Positions 52,068 through 53,798 of a stretch of 53,798 nucleotides of DNA are shown in pieces (the first letter of the stretch is position 1; each line of letters starts with the position of its first letter). The stretch is from Myxococcota bacterium (GTDB lineage Bacteria; Myxococcota_A; UBA796; JAJRTE01). Made by a program: the position numbers and the translations under genes. The stretch covers positions 1 to 53,798 of the forward strand of contig JAJRTE010000226.1 in the NCBI GenBank assembly GCA_024278455.1, read 5' to 3'. Below the pieces are notes generated by a model that was not told where the DNA came from, made no database searches, and was given only the letters and a program-made list of their open reading frames with translations.

Positions 52068-53354
52068 CTAGTCCTCCAGAACGGCCACGATGTCTACTTC
52101 CTGCTTGGCGGCTTGCGTCGTGCGTCCGAACTGATCGGACTGGCGCTTGCCGTTGCCGGCGGATCCGCCGTCACGGACGGAGACCAAACGCCAACTACGA
52201 CCCGAGGATTCCAGCGAGCGAATGATCAGCTCCTGCGGCTTGACGGGACTGGAAGGTATGCACCCGAACCGCACGACAAGTCTCGCGTTGGCGACGCAGG
52301 CCGAAGCGACGTTGGACCACACGCGACCGAGCTGTTCAGCGAAGCCGTCCGCGTGGTGGGCGAGCTGGCCCTCCTGGGAATAGTCGACGTGAGGGGGACC
52401 ACCCAGGAACCAGTTTCTCAGCCACTGGTCGGGGCGGTACGTCCGCATGCCGAAGTACGGGGGCGAGGTCACTATCCAGGCGCAGCGGGTCTCGCCCGGG
52501 GGTGAGAGGTTCACTCGCCGGCTGTCGCCGAACGACACGAGGCCGGGGGTTGCCGGTGGTACTTCGGCAAGCGTGAAGTGAGCGCGTCTCGTCACAGCGT
52601 CAAGAACATCGACCCGTGGTGGTTGAAGGATGTGGTGGCGCTCCCAGTACCGGATCGCGGACGCGGGCTTGCTGGAGTACGTCCGCGGCATCTGGCTGGA
52701 TAGGTAGGTCGGGGGGCCCTTCTGGCGAGGACCATGTAGGATGCCGAGGATCAGCGCCCGCAGCGCTATCTCAGCATCTGACTTGCAGCGAGAAAGCAGG
52801 CGACGCCGGAGCTTGCAGGTGCCAACGAGTGTTTCCGGATGATAGCAGAGATCCCAGAATCGGCCGGTCGGCACATCGTCGCATTCGTCTGAGGCAAGAG
52901 CGTCTTCGGCAATGGCGATGACGTCCCTCAGTCTAGGTGCCACGAGCTTCGCCGCGGCGACGGCTGCGGCCACAGGGTTGCTGTCGATGCCTACCGACGG
53001 CAGACCTCGTAGTCGAGCAGCGAACGTCGTTGTCCCCCGGCCGCAGAACGGGTCGAGCACCCAGTCCCCATCATCAGCATCTTTCAGGGCTTCGAAGGGG
53101 AACTTCAGTGGGAACATCGTGTAGTAGGGACAGATCGTGTGCAGCCGAAGAAGCTTCGCCGTCGGCGGCGGCAGTTCAGCAATGCCTTCGGGCGACCTTC
53201 GAGTGCGCCGACGATGAACGCGAACACCCGTGAGGCTGCGTTCGGACGTAAAGATCTGGCGGGTCCCCTGCGTCCCGGCCGGGACCAGTGAAAGAGCCTT
53301 CGAGGACGAGGGGGGGGCTCCTTGAACGGCGACCTGTTGCGAGGTGTGGATCAT
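52068..53354 (-). CDS. DNA N4-cytosine/N6-adenine methyltransferase
   Basis: 428 residues. SAM-binding motif I DPFCGRGTT (101-109) with GIDSNP (122-127), and the catalytic motif TSPPYFGM (296-303). Motif I precedes the catalytic motif by about 190 residues, an order unlike the classic beta class (catalytic first) although the DPFxGxGTT form is typical of it. The segment between may be the target-recognition part. The ATG overlaps the HTH gene stop by 4 nt and has GGAGGAG upstream. It is the likely self-marking enzyme of the operon; no separate restriction endonuclease is present. The target sequence cannot be read from the protein. Confidence 0.88.
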   Translation of the reverse strand: MIHTSQQVAVQGAPPSSSKALSLVPAGTQGTRQIFTSERSLTGVRVHRRRTRRSPEGIAELPPPTAKLLRLHTICPYYTMFPLKFPFEALKDADDGDWVLDPFCGRGTTTFAARLRGLPSVGIDSNPVAAAVAAAKLVAPRLRDVIAIAEDALASDECDDVPTGRFWDLCYHPETLVGTCKLRRRLLSRCKSDAEIALRALILGILHGPRQKGPPTYLSSQMPRTYSSKPASAIRYWERHHILQPPRVDVLDAVTRRAHFTLAEVPPATPGLVSFGDSRRVNLSPPGETRCAWIVTSPPYFGMRTYRPDQWLRNWFLGGPPHVDYSQEGQLAHHADGFAEQLGRVWSNVASACVANARLVVRFGCIPSSPVKPQELIIRSLESSGRSWRLVSVRDGGSAGNGKRQSDQFGRTTQAAKQEVDIVAVLED

Positions 53355-53554
53355 CGCTCTCCTCCCTGCTCGCCGCCACGCGTTCCCCTGGACTTCCCAT
53401 CCATCCATGCATCGAAGTCGAGACGTCGAATGCGCCACTGGCCACGGACCTTGAACGCTGGGAGCTCTCCTCGCTTCGCCATCGAGTAGACGGTCTTCTC
53501 CGCAAGGCGGAGGATTCTCGCCACGTCCTTTATCGTGAGCACTTCATTGCTCAT
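53351..53554 (-). CDS. Excisionase-type helix-turn-helix DNA-binding protein
   Basis: A 67-residue protein with the MerR/excisionase fold: LTIKDVARILRLAEKTVYSM, then KRGELPAFKVRGQWRIRRLDFDAWM, the signature of excisionase-family HTH proteins. GGAG lies 4 nt before the ATG. First gene of the operon, overlapping the methyltransferase by 4 nt. A promoter and a 7-bp inverted repeat lie 40-90 nt upstream, so the protein may repress or tune its own operon. An excision role with an integrase cannot be excluded, but no integrase is in the window. Confidence 0.85.
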   Translation of the reverse strand: MSNEVLTIKDVARILRLAEKTVYSMAKRGELPAFKVRGQWRIRRLDFDAWMDGKSRGTRGGEQGGER

Positions 53555-53592
53555 TGCGCTCCGTTGCCTCGCCGAATCCGGTAGTAGGCCGA

Positions 53593-53644
53593 TGGAGTAC
53601 CTTCCCCCGGAGGGCATTCTACTCCAGCGAGGTCATCTCCACAA
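53593..53644 (-). promoter_or_regulatory. Promoter with overlapping inverted repeat for the HTH-methyltransferase-nurA-herA operon
   Basis: On the minus strand TTGTGG (53644-53639), a 17-nt spacer and TAGAAT (53621-53616). An inverted repeat TGGAGTA (53593-53599) / TACTCCA (53620-53626) overlaps the -10 and the start-site region; its arms are 27 bp centre to centre. A dimeric HTH bound there would block or bend the promoter. Confidence 0.5.
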
Positions 53645-53798
53645 CCGAAGAAGACCGGCGCCAGCGAGGCCGGGAGCGGGCAGGGACGTCGGCGGTCTGG
53701 TGGCTGCGCCGCGCGATGCGGGTCGGGTGCTCGACTGCGGGCGGACGTTCAGGCCCGAAGGTACGGTCGCGGAACGGCGGCAGGCGCCTATGGGGTGC
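53645..53798. other. Upstream edge of the operon, nothing recognised
   Basis: The last 154 bases show no gene, repeat or terminator that I can support. The window ends here, so the far border of the accessory region is unseen. Confidence 0.4.

Overview
The window is high-GC bacterial DNA. Its protein families point to a myxobacterium-like lineage (Myxococcota, the former Deltaproteobacteria). The pointers are an AgmX/PglI-type TonB-C-like protein, MopE-like Cys/Asp repeat lipoproteins, Ser/Thr kinases (one fused to an AAA/STAND ATPase and TPRs), paired DUF3857/transglutaminase proteins and a CHAT-like STAND giant. This placement is inference from gene content; no rRNA or tRNA gene was seen.

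Layout. 1-13.8 kb: the end of a Cys-rich YGV-repeat protein, an SRPBCC protein, a CHAT-like/STAND/TPR protein, a secreted alpha/alpha-toroid-like protein, a kinase-AAA-TPR regulator, a phosphatase-superfamily metalloenzyme and a MopE-like protein. 14-20.6 kb: an acyl-CoA synthetase, a tail-anchored Ser/Thr kinase, a frameshifted DUF134 gene, an IS66 TnpA remnant and small secreted or membrane proteins. 20.6-32.3 kb: an acyl-CoA dehydrogenase, a hexamer repeat array, RlmI, an EAD1-like adaptor, an AgmX-like protein, an aspartyl-protease-like protein without its catalytic motif, XdhC, a sulfotransferase, a crotonase and an OmpA lipoprotein. 32.5-46.4 kb: NfnB/NfnA (electron-bifurcating transhydrogenase), a secreted protein of unknown function, a TPM/Tim44 operon, a MopE lipoprotein, a zinc alcohol dehydrogenase, two DUF3857 proteins and a multihaem cytochrome c. 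Acyl-CoA synthetase, acyl-CoA dehydrogenase and crotonase together suggest fatty-acid use. NfnAB and the cytochrome c3-like protein suggest ferredoxin- and cytochrome-based electron flow, possibly anaerobic.

46.6-53.8 kb is accessory. A second hexamer array and a DDE transposase precede a compact four-gene minus-strand operon: excisionase-type HTH, DNA methyltransferase, NurA nuclease, HerA ATPase. The genes overlap by 4 nt or are 1 nt apart, and a promoter with an overlapping inverted repeat lies in front. This is the best candidate for an undescribed system, probably modification-plus-nuclease anti-phage defence.

Two genome-scale signals stand out. The palindrome CTCGAG occurs about once per 320 bp across the first 46.9 kb (about 148 counted by eye), in genes, in intergenic DNA and in all frames. 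Only one copy was found in the 5 kb that hold the NurA-HerA operon, which marks that operon as foreign. Also, two arrays of CTCGTG/CTCGTA hexamers broken by C-tracts lie about 24 kb apart, in the same orientation, each 75-130 bp upstream of a predicted promoter of a minus-strand gene.
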